Part shown: positions 1-12,191 of the stretch, piece after piece
Numbering within the stretch: position 1 is the stretch's first letter
Layout: each line of letters starts with the position of its first letter
Origin: Artemisia argyi
Taxonomy: Eukaryota; Streptophyta; Magnoliopsida; Asterales; Asteraceae
Reading direction: 5' to 3'
Length of the DNA: 64,000 nt
NCBI GenBank assembly: GCA_030686995.1
Contig: CM060692.1
Span: forward strand, 126,619,796-126,683,795
Program-made: the position numbers and the translations under genes
Notes under the pieces: generated by a model
What the model was told of the DNA's origin: nothing
The model's database searches: none
Seen by the model: the letters and a program-made list of their open reading frames with translations, nothing else

Positions 1-2
1 AT

Positions 3-1754
3 GAAATAGCCTCACCTTCTGCTTCTGAATCAGATATGGCGCAAGTTGTTCCATCTAAATCATCTTCATCTTCTCAAACAGATGAACAAATAAGCACAGT
101 TGTCATATTTGATGATGACACAGTTGTTTCATTTGATGATCCTATTGAGAATGATAAACATGATCATTTCGAACAACATGAACCATCATTTGATCCAGAC
201 CCTGACCTCATAATGTTATCTAAACAACTGAATGATCAACAATTGCTAATTGCAAAATGCAACGAGAAAAACAAAGTTTTAAAAGAAACAAATGCGGCAC
301 TTGCAAGAGATATTGAGTGTTATAAAATACAACTTTCAAATCAGCAAGAAAAGATTAAACATACAAAAAGTTTTGAAAAAGCTTTTCAAGAATCTTACAA
401 CAAAGAGCAAGATCTTCAGCACAAGATGCAAGATCTAATTCAGACAAAGGGAAAGTTGATTTCTAAACTTGAAAGTGAGAAATGTGAACGGAAAATGCAA
501 GTTGAACGTCTTCAAAGAGACCTTTCAAAAACAGAAACAAAATTGTCCAATTTCAAAAAGGAGTTTTGTGAACATAAAATACGAAAAAGGAAGTATATAA
601 ATGATTTACTCGGTGATATTGTTGATCTTGAAAAACAACTCAAAGAATTTCGTAATATTGTTTACAAACACGGGAACTCAGTCACAACTATTCAGAAATT
701 TACTTTAAAACCAAGACCCGATAAAGGATTTGCTCTTGGCGATTACAACTCAATGTTCCTTCACACGGCTTTCAAAGAAATTCCTAAAATTTACAGTATG
801 GACCATTTGCTTGATAATACGATTGTGCGTGCTGTTGTTTTTGATACTGAGGAAGAAGAAGAACTTGAAGACGAGAGTCGATCAAAAATGAGTTATGTTC
901 AATATTGGACACCATATGACTATTCAAAAGCTCCACCTCTTTCTAAATCTTTTGTTACTCAAAAGGAAATACCTGAGAAATCATGGTTTGTCGAAGAGTC
1001 ATATGTTTCATCCTCTAATGCGGCCCTTGTCCAAACTGTAGCACAAATAAATGGTCCTTTACCATCATCCGGTGAACTTACACCATTACCAAAAACTTGT
1101 CGTGCCTTAAATTATTTCAAAACTTTTATGGAAGACATCGAAATTTTGGAGGAAACAATTGCACGTAATTCTGAAATAAAAATTGAAACTTTTCAATCCG
1201 CTTACGAGCGAGAAAAAAGAGATATTTTTCAAAAACAAATGTTGCCAATTGTCAAACACCTCCGTCTCTGTGCTACACGTTGGGACCAGGAACTTCAAAA
1301 CGAGGTGAAAAATATGATAAACGTTTTCAACTCTACTGAAAATGAGATTTTGGTTCAAAAGCAAAGAAATAGAGTTTTAAAAAATGATGCTGATCGACTC
1401 TTGGAACAAATTCTCAATGCTGATATTTATTCTGTTATCATGAATGATCTCTATAAATCTGGTACTTCTATGCTTGTGGATGATCTTTGTGTTGATAATA
1501 ACTCGTTGAATGTGGAAATTGAGACACTGAATCATGAGAATGAAAAGCTGAGATTTAAGAATGATGATGTGACAAAACAATTTTCAAAAGAAATTTGTCA
1601 ACTCAAACAAAGGCTTGAATGGTGTCAAGCTCAAAGTCTTGAAATGGAATTGAAACTTCAAAGTCAAAATGTTTCAAACTCGTGTCAGCTTTGCAAAAAC
1701 AATGAGTCTTTAAAAGTCTCTGTCTCAAATATGAGAAAGAAATTGCGGATTTAA
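3..1754 (+). pseudogene. gag: Element A gag, N-terminal part (open at left edge, frameshifted at its end)
   Basis: This frame is open from base 3, so the ATG at 36 is probably internal and the true start lies left of the window. The product is highly charged and rich in Lys, Glu and Gln, with heptad-like stretches around residues 55-200 and again after 440 that suggest long coiled coils. Sirevirus gags typically look like this: they assemble the virus-like particle around the element RNA. A Cys-x2-Cys pair sits near the end. The frame stops at 1752-1754, but the protein continues in another frame from about 1730 into the next entry, so a single-base indel near 1725-1735 has broken it. Position before a copia pol and composition support gag. 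No domain search was possible. Confidence 0.7.
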
Positions 1755-2653
1755 AAATTGAAAATGTCGAATGGCAACAAAACCGCGATGACATTAATTA
1801 CTGCAATGTGAAACTTGAGTCTGAAATTCAGGATAAAAATCACATCATCATCGATTTGAAAGAGAAAATTAAGCTACTTCAAAAAGGAAAAATGGTTGAC
1901 ACCACGGTGATAGCACCAGGAATGTATCAATTAGACAAAACTTCTAAAGGGAATGTTGTTCAAAATACTAATGTTGGTAACTCCACTTCTACAGGACTAG
2001 TCTCCACTAATAGCATTAGCAGACCCAAGCGAAAAAGTAAAAAGAAGAATAGGCTCTGGCAACGTAAAAGAGGATCACTAGAAGCTCAAGGAGTAGAAGA
2101 CCAACTTAGGAACTTGAATAAAACTCATGTTGCATCAGATTTAGATTCTAATCTGGCAAATTGTAATCAAAATCTAAATGTAACAAAAGATGAACCTTTG
2201 AATGTTTTGAATATTAATGCATCTTGTGTGTTTTGTCGTAAAAGCGTATCATTTGGTGATCATACAAAATGTATAGCTAATTCTCTCATTAATCGTCATA
2301 AGAAACGTAGGACACGCATTCCTTCTAGGCCCACTACTGCCTCTAAGTCTAACTTAGGAAAGCCGCCTTCTACGGTTTCTAATGATGTTGAAGTTACCCC
2401 CATAGGTGTCGAGAACAAATATAGGAATGAGCCAACTACTAGTGCATTTAACATTAAGAAAGCAAGAACTAGTTGGAATTGGCAACGTTGGTTACAACAC
2501 AAACCAGACTTTAAATGGATTCCTAAATTGTTGAATACATGTGCTTCTAACCAACAGGAACCCGCACATTCTTTGGGTTCCACCCTTACTTCTGTTCCAT
2601 CTGTGTCTTCTTCTTGTGATGCAGGTGGTACAGATTGTTCTCTGGATTGTTGA
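1731..2653 (+). pseudogene. gag: Element A gag, C-terminal part
   Basis: This is the continuation of gag after the frameshift near 1730; the ATG at 1808 is not a real start. It ends with Lys/Arg-rich patches (around 2030-2090 and 2295-2330). A Cys-x2-Cys-x8-His-x2-Cys cluster at codons 2225-2272 may be a diverged nucleic-acid-binding knuckle. A Trp-rich segment with the Lys-Trp-Ile-Pro motif lies near 2510. The same KW-x-P motif closes the gag of element B. The last codons before the TGA at 2651 are out of frame: the protease begins in the frame of the next ORF, so a second indel lies near 2635-2645. Function as the RNA-binding tail of gag is inferred. Confidence 0.6.
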
Positions 2654-5600
2654 TAGCAGATGCACCCGACATATGACAGGCAATCTCAAACTGTTACACA
2701 ACTTTGTCTCAAAGTTCATTGGTACTGTCAGATTCGGGAATGATCATTACGCTTTAATCATGGGATATGGTGACTATATCAGTGGGAACATTGAAATAAG
2801 TCGTGTTTATTATGTGGAAGGCCTTGGACACAACCTTTTCTCAGTCGGTCAATTTTGTGATGGAGATCTAGAAGTTGCATTTCGTGAGAAAACCTGTTTC
2901 GTTCGTGACTTACAAGGAAACGATCTAATGTCTGGCTCATGTGGTTCTAATCTTTATACAATATCAATGTCAGATATGATTGCTACATCTCCGATATGTC
3001 TTCTCTCCAAAGCAGAATCGACTAAATCTTGGTTATGGCATAAACGTCTTTCACACTTGAATTTCAAAACAATGACTGACCTTGCTCGTCACAAACTTGT
3101 TGATGGATTTCCAAGATTCCGCTTTACCAAAGATCACTTATGTCCAGCCTGTGAACAAGGAAAAAGTACTCGAGCTCATTTTCCTTCAAAACCTGAGCAA
3201 AGTACGAATCATGTTTTACAACTGCTTCATATGGATTTGTGTGGACCGATGCGTGTTCAAAGTATCAACGGTAAACGCTACATACTTGTAATTGTGGATG
3301 ACTTCTCCAGATGGACTTGGGTTTATTTCTTACGAAGTAAAGATCAGGCTCCTTCAATGATCATCACCTTTCTCACTAAAATTCAAGTTCAGCTACGCAA
3401 TACGGTACGAATAGTCAGAACTGACAATGGAACTGAATTTAAGAATCAGACACTTCGGTCATATTTTGAGAAAGTGGGGATTGAACATCAAACATCTATT
3501 CCTAGAAGCCCTGAACAGAATGGAGTTGTTGAAAGACGTAACAGGACGTTAGTGGAAGCTGCTAGAACTATGTTGATTAATGCTCAAGTACCATATTACT
3601 TATGGGCGGAAGCTGTCTTAACCGCATGTTATACCCAAAACCGTTCCATGATAACAAAACGCCATCGCAAAACACCTTATCAAATTGTTCACAAAAGAAA
3701 GCCGAATATCGATTACTTTCATGTATTTGGAGCACTTTGTTATCCGAAAAATGATCGTGATGATTTAGGTAAACTTAAAGCAAAGGCTGACATAGGAGTG
3801 TTCGTTGGATACTGTGAAAATTCTAAAGGTTTTCAGATATGGAATCGTCGAACAAGGGAAATTCAAGAAACCATTCACGCTAATTTTGATGAACTCACAC
3901 AAATGGCTTCTGAGCAACACAGCTTAGGACCCGAATTCAACCGTCTTAACTCTCCGGAATCTTCGGCTGAACCATTGCCACTCAACCGCAAAGAATTGGA
4001 AACCTTGTTTGCTCCACTATTTGATGATACAATTGAATACCGTTCTACTGAGGTCTCACCTAATTCTGCTGCTCAACCTGAAAACATTCCAGTACCAGAC
4101 TCACCTCAACAAACTACTACAAGTGTTGAGAGAAAGGGTCCTCCAATTGCATCACCATCTACAGCAGAACAAACTGTTTCTAACTCCCACCATTCAGCTG
4201 AAGATCCCACACCACAATCAGTGCCACAACCCACAGAGCATGATCCTGATGCGTTCTTTAACCCATTTGCACCGGCTCCTACCTTTCCTGATATAGCTGA
4301 GTTGTCAACATGCAATTTGGATCCTGCTAACATGCGAGATACCTATCAACTACACCCTTCAACACACAAATGGAATCGAGACCATCCACTAGTTCATATT
4401 ATTGGCCATCCAGATGCACCTGTTATGACAAGACAACGACTTCACACGGATGGAGAAACTTGTATCTATGCACTCACAGTTTGTCACGAAGAACCTAAGA
4501 ACATTAAAGAAGCAATGACTTATGACAACTGGATTGAATCTATGCAAGAGGAATTTCAGCAATTCATAAGATTAGAAGTCTGGGAATTAGTTGAAAGACC
4601 TGACGGAGTCTTTGTCATCGGGTTAAAATGGATTTGGAAGAACAAGCTTGATGCTGAAGGAACTGTCATACGTAACAAATCACGCCTGGTAGCGAAAGGA
4701 TACTCTCAACTGGAAGGACTTGATTTTGCTGAATCCTTTGCTCCAGTGGCTAGACATGAAGCTGTTCGGATTTTTTTGGCCTATGCTGCACACAGGAACA
4801 TGGTTGTTTACCAAATGGATGTGAAAACCGCATTTCTTAATGGAGAACTCCGTGAAGAAGTGTATGTGAGCAAACCAGACGGCTTCGTTGATCCTGAGCG
4901 TCCTAACCACGTTTACCGACTCAAAAAGGCACTCTACGGACTTAAGCAAGCCCCACGGGCGTGGTATGACAAACTGTCCACTTTCTTGCTGGCCAATAAA
5001 TTTTCAAAAGGATCAGTGGATCCAACACTATTTACAAAAACCCACGGGGAGGACTTACTTGTTGTTCAAATATATGTCGATGACATTATTTTTGCCTCAA
5101 CAAAAAGAAGTTACTCTAATGATTTTGCAAAATTAATGAAAGATAATTTTGAAATGTCCATGATGGGTGAACTTTCGTTCTTTCTAGGACTACAAGTTCA
5201 TCAATCACCCCGTAGAATTTTTATAAATCAGTCCAAATATGCTCTTGAAATTTTAAAGAAACATGGAATGATGACCAGTGATACTTATAATACACCAATG
5301 GGCTATACCACAAAACTAGATGCTGATTTACATGGGACTCCTGTTGATCCTACCAAATACCGAAGTATGATTGGGTCACTCATGTATCTCACAGCTAGTA
5401 GACCTGATATAGTATTTGCTGTCTACATGTGCTCTCGCTATCAGTCCAAACCAACTGAAAAACACCTCAGTGAGGTCAAAAGAATCCTTCGATACATAAA
5501 GGGAACCATTAACTTAGGAATCTGGTATCCGAAGGATTCCGGTTTTGAACTAATTGCTTTTTCAGATGCTGACCATGCAGGATGTTTAGACACACACAAA

Positions 5601-6038
5601 AGTACATCTGGTGGATTACAGTTTCTCGGAGACAAACTTGTGTCATGGCAATCAAAGAAGCAGGACTGCACATCACTGTCGTCTATAGAATCTGAATATG
5701 TAGCCATGTCTGCTTGTTGTGCTCAAGTCATTTGGATGAGATCACAACTTAAGGATTATGGCTACCTATTCAACAAGATTCCTATCTACTGTGATTCCAA
5801 AAGTGCAATTGCTATCTCCTGCAACACAGTACATCATTGCAAATCCAGACACATCGATCTCCGATATCACTTCATCAATGAGCATGTGGAAAAGGGTACC
5901 GTTGAACTTTATTTTGTTGGGACTGAGTACCAATTGGCAGACTTACTTACCAAATCCTTAGCACCATCAAGGTTTGCTAGTCTAGTTCACCAAATTGGTA
6001 TGCGATGTTTGACTCCAGAGGATCTGGAAAAGTTTTAA
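2541..6038 (+). CDS. pol: Element A pol: copia protease-integrase-RT-RNase H polyprotein
   Basis: This is one open frame of 1165 codons; the first ~33 residues are out-of-frame gag sequence. Domains in order: aspartic protease with D-S-R at residues 38-40, where the family has D-S-G; GAG-pre-integrase zinc region near 163-215 (WHKRLSH and CPAC); integrase core with D232, D295 and E331 (D-D-35-E spacing kept); Ser/Pro-rich linker; reverse transcriptase with QMDVKTAF (D760) and YVDDIIF (D847, D848); and RNase H with SDADHAG (D1009), IESEY and CDSKSA. The polyprotein would be cut into enzymes that copy the element RNA and insert the cDNA. Integrase, RT and RNase H keep their key residues. The protease Gly-to-Arg change probably disables autoprocessing. 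It ends 1.9 kb before the env-like ORF. Confidence 0.95.
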   Translation: MLLTNRNPHILWVPPLLLFHLCLLLVMQVVQIVLWIVDSRCTRHMTGNLKLLHNFVSKFIGTVRFGNDHYALIMGYGDYISGNIEISRVYYVEGLGHNLFSVGQFCDGDLEVAFREKTCFVRDLQGNDLMSGSCGSNLYTISMSDMIATSPICLLSKAESTKSWLWHKRLSHLNFKTMTDLARHKLVDGFPRFRFTKDHLCPACEQGKSTRAHFPSKPEQSTNHVLQLLHMDLCGPMRVQSINGKRYILVIVDDFSRWTWVYFLRSKDQAPSMIITFLTKIQVQLRNTVRIVRTDNGTEFKNQTLRSYFEKVGIEHQTSIPRSPEQNGVVERRNRTLVEAARTMLINAQVPYYLWAEAVLTACYTQNRSMITKRHRKTPYQIVHKRKPNIDYFHVFGALCYPKNDRDDLGKLKAKADIGVFVGYCENSKGFQIWNRRTREIQETIHANFDELTQMASEQHSLGPEFNRLNSPESSAEPLPLNRKELETLFAPLFDDTIEYRSTEVSPNSAAQPENIPVPDSPQQTTTSVERKGPPIASPSTAEQTVSNSHHSAEDPTPQSVPQPTEHDPDAFFNPFAPAPTFPDIAELSTCNLDPANMRDTYQLHPSTHKWNRDHPLVHIIGHPDAPVMTRQRLHTDGETCIYALTVCHEEPKNIKEAMTYDNWIESMQEEFQQFIRLEVWELVERPDGVFVIGLKWIWKNKLDAEGTVIRNKSRLVAKGYSQLEGLDFAESFAPVARHEAVRIFLAYAAHRNMVVYQMDVKTAFLNGELREEVYVSKPDGFVDPERPNHVYRLKKALYGLKQAPRAWYDKLSTFLLANKFSKGSVDPTLFTKTHGEDLLVVQIYVDDIIFASTKRSYSNDFAKLMKDNFEMSMMGELSFFLGLQVHQSPRRIFINQSKYALEILKKHGMMTSDTYNTPMGYTTKLDADLHGTPVDPTKYRSMIGSLMYLTASRPDIVFAVYMCSRYQSKPTEKHLSEVKRILRYIKGTINLGIWYPKDSGFELIAFSDADHAGCLDTHKSTSGGLQFLGDKLVSWQSKKQDCTSLSSIESEYVAMSACCAQVIWMRSQLKDYGYLFNKIPIYCDSKSAIAISCNTVHHCKSRHIDLRYHFINEHVEKGTVELYFVGTEYQLADLLTKSLAPSRFASLVHQIGMRCLTPEDLEKF

Positions 6039-7943
6039 AACATAATTGATCGTCAAACATCAAAACTATCTTTGTACATATTCTTAAAAAAAAAATAAAA
6101 AAAAATGCAAGTATAAACCTCTCTTTCAACACTATTTTATAAAATGTCTTCAATTATTTAAAAACAAGTGTTGAGGGGGAGGAAAAGTAATTTTTCAAAT
6201 TTCTCAAAAATATATTAACTTTTATACTTGCATTTTACCAAAAATAAATACATTTTATCAAAAGTGTTGATTCAAAAAGTGTTTCGGGTTACTCTCCTTG
6301 ACCAATATAATAAATTTCTCAGTATTTTTTTCTACGGTCTAAGGTCGAGGGGGAGTACTACAAGTTGTTCTTATCGTAACTTGGTGTTGTTAACGAAAGT
6401 TACTTGAGTTAATGTATTTAGGCATTAGGAGTAAATGTTTCATGAGGTTAAGGGACCATTTGTGTCAAGTTACCAAACTAGTTTTAACTCTTGGTCAAAA
6501 CACATTTAACCCACACCATTTACTGCACCTGCAAAACAATTATCACTTTCACCTACTCGATCAAACGGCTCACAATCATCCTAGTAATCTGATCACTAAT
6601 CCTCTAATCTGTAAGTTGTAACATGTTTAGATTATCATTATGAACAATGGTTTTTAATTTTACTCTAATCCAATGGTTCAATTTATCTTAATCGACTAAT
6701 TAGATCTAGGGTTATGCGTAGATCTTGAACCCAGATTATTGTTGATGTTATGGCAATATTGATTGATGGGATATGATCTTTATATGTTTTTAAATATGTA
6801 TCTAATCTTTAAACTCACCCAGAAACATCAATTGTTCGATTTGAGGATTAGGGTTCATACGATGAAATTAGGGGTTCTTGATTTTGTGCTTTAGGTTTAA
6901 AATTGGTGATGGGGATTGTGTTATTACATGCCTAGGATCATGTTATTATGGTTTAATTGCATCAGAAACTTGTAATGTTCATGATTCAAAGATTTAAGGG
7001 ACGAACACACTAGCAGTTATGATCGTGAGTTTTTGTGGTCAATTGTTGTTAAAATTTGGACCATATGATCCTTAGGATGTGATTATCACTTGCCCTAAAC
7101 TTATAACAACCCAGAAACAAGTTTGATTGTGTTTATGATTGAATGTTCATACGTGTTTACGCGTAACTCAGCCTTAGGCTTGTTTACGCATTAAAATGTG
7201 CATATTAAGTGTGTGGGAATGTTTATTGATCAGTGGTTGTGTGTTTTACACTTTCAGGAATCAAACAACTCTAATTACGCAAGGTGATTTTCTGGAAAAT
7301 GGCATGTTTACGCGCAAATTGTTCATCCTACGCGTAAGATTGAATCTTACGCATAAGATTCGACACGTGGACAAACATTGTCTTGGATAAGACAATGTTT
7401 ACGCTTAATGATAAATCTTACGCATAAGTTTTGTTCTTACGCTTAAGTCTTGAACTTACGCATAAGCCAAAACCTACGCATAAGTTATATCTTACGCTTA
7501 AAGTTAATCCTTTGCGTAATCTCATATCCTACGCATAAGATTTTATCCTACGCGTAAGATTGAGCCTACGCATAAGATTTACCTTATGCGTAACATATAA
7601 ACTTACGCGTAACTTTTGCTCTTACGCCTAATTTCACTTCCTACGCTTAAGTCATGTTATGCGTAGACTTATTCACTTACGCGTAAACTTGTCAAATTCA
7701 TGAAATTTTTTCTAAGTGTTGGAAAATTTCCAAAGTGTAACTTCTTGTAATGATAAACTCATGTTGTAACTTAATTGTCATACGTTTCTATCATGTGATA
7801 AAACACAAGTTTGTCATATATCAAAAGTTTTCACACACACAAACACCCACTGATCAATGTATGATATGCAAATCAAGTAATCTTATGTCTGAGCTAATAC
7901 CATAAACCATTGCCATGTTTGTATTTGTTTATGATCAATTCAG
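6039..7943 (+). other. Element A spacer between pol and env-like ORF, with polypurine tracts
   Basis: No coding frame of note. Two polypurine tracts, GTTGAGGGGGAGG at 6170-6182 and TCGAGGGGGAG at 6345-6355, are of the kind repeated in Sireviruses. The second half (about 7150-7695) is the short-word array listed separately. Confidence 0.65.
7150..7695 (+). repeat. Degenerate CTTACGCRTAAG word array
   Basis: About 20 copies of CTTACGCATAAG, CTTACGCGTAAG (a perfect palindrome), CCTACGCTTAAG and close variants occur, densest at 7395-7690. There they recur every 12-20 bases with unrelated sequence between them. It is neither a simple tandem repeat nor a CRISPR: both word and spacing are loose. 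It lies immediately upstream of the env-like ORF (start 7944), so a regulatory or RNA-structural role is possible but unproven. Confidence 0.75.
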
Positions 7944-10900
7944 ATGGCTGAACACAATGACGTTCCTTACGGACCAGAACCCGAACCTAAGCTTTCATGG
8001 GAAGAGACATTCCCAGATGATTACACCAGGAAGATTGGAAAGAACAACCTCCGAATCAACTTCAACAAAATCACTTGCAACGAGTCCTCATGTATTGTTG
8101 TAGTGGATGCTCTTCTATATCACCCCAACAAGCTGTTGTTCACCAAGTCTGCCTCAGTATCCTGCTTCTACATCCACCAGTTTTGGCATACACTTCAGCT
8201 AGATCTTGGGGAGGCTTCCTTCAACTGTATGCTTCATAACCGTCAGGTCACTGTGGATATTGACTTGCTTAGGAATGTACTTGGATTACCAGAACTCGGC
8301 CCAGATGAAGTATATGATCAAGTTCCCGCCGAAGAAGAGCTGATAGAGTGGTTACGGGATATTGGCTATGACGAATCAGAAGAAGTTATTACAAGACACT
8401 CTAGGGTCAACATTAGGTATCTTCCACAACCATGGAGAACCCTATACATTCTGATTGCCAAGTCCTTATCTGGCAGAGACACTGGGCATGAACACCCAAA
8501 GCTCCAACACCTCAAACTCTTCTGGGCAGTGGCTAATGTGAAGAAAGTTGATTATGCCAGTATCATTTGGGAAGACCTTGTGTGGCACATTCAACACAAG
8601 ATCACCAACATTCCATTTGTCCGCTTCACAAAACTACTCATCGAAAGCTTCCTTCGTGAGTATGACGATATCCCACAGAGACTTGATGACAAAGATAAGA
8701 ACACGTTCAGAAATGAAGATACTCTCAGAGTCATCAAGAGACTTGACACCAGCACACGCAAGCAAGGAAAGAAACTTCCTGATTGTCTCTTGAATGCCAA
8801 AGTGAAGGCTTGCACGAATTACAAGTATTACGAACAAGCTCTTAAGGATGACAAAGTTGGTTTCCTTGACGAAGTTGTTCTACCCTCCTGCATGCAAAAG
8901 AAGGGAAAGAAAGGCAGTAAGACTGGGAGCTCCGGCAGTTCCACTCAGTCTAAGAAGAAGAAGGGTACTCTCAAGAGAAGGACTCCTGCCAAGAAGCCTG
9001 CATCCATTCCTGAACCTAGGTGGTTTCCCTCACCACAATCTTCTCCAAAACCGTCTGACTCTGAACAAACAGAATCCGACGAAGGTCCAGTGTATAGAGA
9101 AGCTTATGCTAACATTGATAAGGATGTGAATCTTGATGACATTGACGATAAGGATTTGACGTTCAAAGATTGGGAAAAGAATATTGACGAATTTGCTGAT
9201 CATGCTGAATACCCAGCATATCTCAATCAAAGACCATTCACTGAAGCTCAAACAATTTTGGAAGAAGAAAGAATTAGGAGAGAGAAGATGAAGGAACCAG
9301 TAACTGCTGAACAAGAGTCTGTAGGCCTTTCAGTTGAAGAAGAAAATGAAAGGGCTCTCAACCTGGGTCTCCTCCACAGTCGAATTGATGCATTCAATGC
9401 TGATATACCTCCACCTCCAGTGTTCTCACAAACCACCGAAGCTGGTGGATCAAGCAGCATTCCTGAGCCTACCACAGGGATCAACACAGACTTGGTCGCT
9501 TACGACAATCCCTCGGTATCTCCTACAGACATTGAAATGACTAATGCTACAGCAATGGGAGAAGAAGAAGAGGAAGATCCCATGGATACTGATGCTCCAA
9601 GGTTGATGACTATGGAAGAAATGGAGCTCAGAGAAAGGGCTCAGGAAGAGGAACTAAAGAGAAAACAGGAAGCTGAAGAGGCTAGGCTTGAGGAGCTTGC
9701 ACAAGCCAAACTGGAAGAAGCTATCCGTATGAAGGAAAGCAGGAAAGCTGAAGAAGCAGCCAAGCTGGCTGAAGAAAAGTTGAAAAGGGAAGAAGAAGCC
9801 AAGCTTGCTGAAGAACTATGGCTTAAAGCCGAAGCTGAAAGACTTGCTGAAGAACAGAGATTAAAAGAGGAAGCAGCTAAAGCCACAAAAGTTGATCAAC
9901 CCGAACCACAAAGAGGAGATGACAAAGACCCTACCACCATCATTGAATCCTCACAGTCATCACCTCCTGCATCCGAATCAACTCACGACAAATCAATCAA
10001 GAAACCAAGCACCAAAACCTCTGCTGCATCAAAATTGCTAAAGTGAGCATTTAGAAGAGTACATGAAAACAAGAAAAGCAGATTGGAAGATCAGGTTGCA
10101 ACACTAGTAACCCAAGTTGCTGAATTGACGAAGCTGAATTCGAACGTCCAAGAGCTGCAAGAAAAAGTTGATACTTTCTTAGCTAAAGACGTACAAGAGA
10201 ACTTGGAAGCCACATTGGCTGCTCAAGCACAAGAGTACATGGCACAACACTTAGTTGCTGAGTTAAAAGATCTGCTGGCACCCATGAGAGATGAACTCAC
10301 CAAGTTCGCAGAGCAAGCTGTGAAGAAAGTAATCCGATCGACCACATTTACTCTTCGAGCTGACAAGTCTACTGTTCCACTACCAGGGCTATCTATGGAT
10401 GAATTGGAAGCTCAAATCTTGGACAAGCTGGCAAGCAAGTTCACCTTGACTCCTAAAGAAGCCAAAGTCCTGGAAGCATTGAAAGACAAGATGACCAAAG
10501 AGACTTGCAGCACAGAGGCGGACAAACTGAAACGTCCAAGAGATGATGAAGACAGGGATCCTAATTCTCAGGCAAAGAAACAGAAACAAGCCGAAGGACC
10601 CTCATCTCAATCTAAAACATCGGTCATCCCTCCAACAACAACAACTTCCTCACAACAACCGAAGGCATCAGGTTCTGCTCCCAAGGCACACGACCACTTT
10701 GAATACACCGGTGGTGACGAGATTCCTCAACCCGATGAAGTTCCAGAACCGTCCTCTAAGAAGAAGAAGAAAGAAAGGAAAGGAAAGCATCATCAACCCA
10801 AACCGGATACCTCACCAAAAGGCACATAACCAAAGAAACCGAAAACCGTCCTTAAATGGCTAGACCAAGACGATAGTGCCGAATACTCTTGGTTTGAGAA

Positions 10901-12191
10901 GATGATCAATTCGCAACCACCACTTGAAGATAATCAAGAACCTCAAGATGGTCGAACGGTGGAATACGCTCAATTAATTCAGCAAAAGTTTCAGATGAAA
11001 AAGATGAATAAGAAAGAGCTGCGAAGAATCAAGAATGATGCTTTCAATCTTCTGAAAGACCGGTCTGCTAACTCAATTGAACTTGAGTATCATCTGGAAA
11101 ATATTGCTCGAGCTATGTCAAGCAATATTGACTGGATCAATCCTGAATCTTATGTCGATCCGGTCACAAGGAAAACCGCACCCTACATTACTGACTGGTC
11201 CAAACCACTACCTATGATTGGGAAGCCTAAGGAACCGAAGATCCCGTACAAGTTTTTCTTCAACACAGACTTGGAATTTCTGAAACTTGGCAGCAAGATT
11301 GAGAAGAAGTACGTTACCTCACTCGCCTTTCTCCCTGCAGCTCGATATCTCAACAATGCCATCGAAGAAGAAGCTTCAGCATTATTCGTTGATAAAGTTA
11401 TTGAATATGACCGAAACGCACTTTACGGTATACATCATTGGCCAGACAACCGGGCACAGTACTATCGAAGCAGCAGACTTAATCAGACGATGGGCGATGT
11501 GACAAGTGATTTGAAGATAGTCTCAATTCAGTTCATTTCGACTGTCACTCACTTTGGGTACCCCTTCCTCAACAAAATCACACTGAAAAGACTTGATGAA
11601 AAGGAGTACAATATTTCCGAGTCTGACTTTCCACGACTACTTCTCAATGACATCGAAGATATGTACCTGCTCAAAGTTCAAGGAAAACTATGTGGCTTGC
11701 CTAAAGAGATGCAGCTTACTTTTATCCAGGATCTCCTAATCTTCATCAGGCAGATAGTCATCAGAGAAAGAGTAGAAGATCTTCAATTAGGAGTGGAAAG
11801 TTATCAGAAGAAGCTGAATCTCACCAAACCTAACATGTTTGACATCCCCGACCTTCAACATCTACCTCAATACACCTTGATCAAGCATCCAACATTTGGG
11901 TTCACTTACCGCAGTGTCAACGGTCGAAACTGCTTCATGGGCTACAAAGAATTACATAAGTTCTGTGATGAAACCTTGAAGTTCGTCAGAGATGGAATCA
12001 AAAGCAGAATCAATGACATAGCACTGGGGAAATCCAAAAGATGGAACACCGATGAGACCAGGGATGCACGCAGATTCATTACAAGGATTGAGAACCGGTT
12101 GAAGCGCAGGGATCAGTTCAGGAGATTGGAAAGCTATGTTGGAGGAAAATCAAAATTCTCGGTGTTGACATTTCAGAGACCTGATTGGTAG
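7944..12191 (+). pseudogene. Element A env-like ORF, single frame broken by two stop codons
   Basis: One reading frame of 1415 codons starts at the ATG at 7944. It is interrupted only by TGA at 10044-10046 and TAA at 10827-10829; no frameshift is needed. Residues 1-250 form a globular region seen in plant transposon ORFs of this position. A Lys/Ser-rich basic stretch follows (about 310-345), then an acidic region, then an Ala-Glu-Lys-Arg coiled coil (about 550-650). The last 430 codons (10902-12191) form a second globular, basic domain. The place after pol is where Sireviruses carry their 'envelope-like' gene. I see no signal peptide or membrane segment, so a viral envelope role is unsupported. 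The function of these proteins is unknown. Confidence 0.75.
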
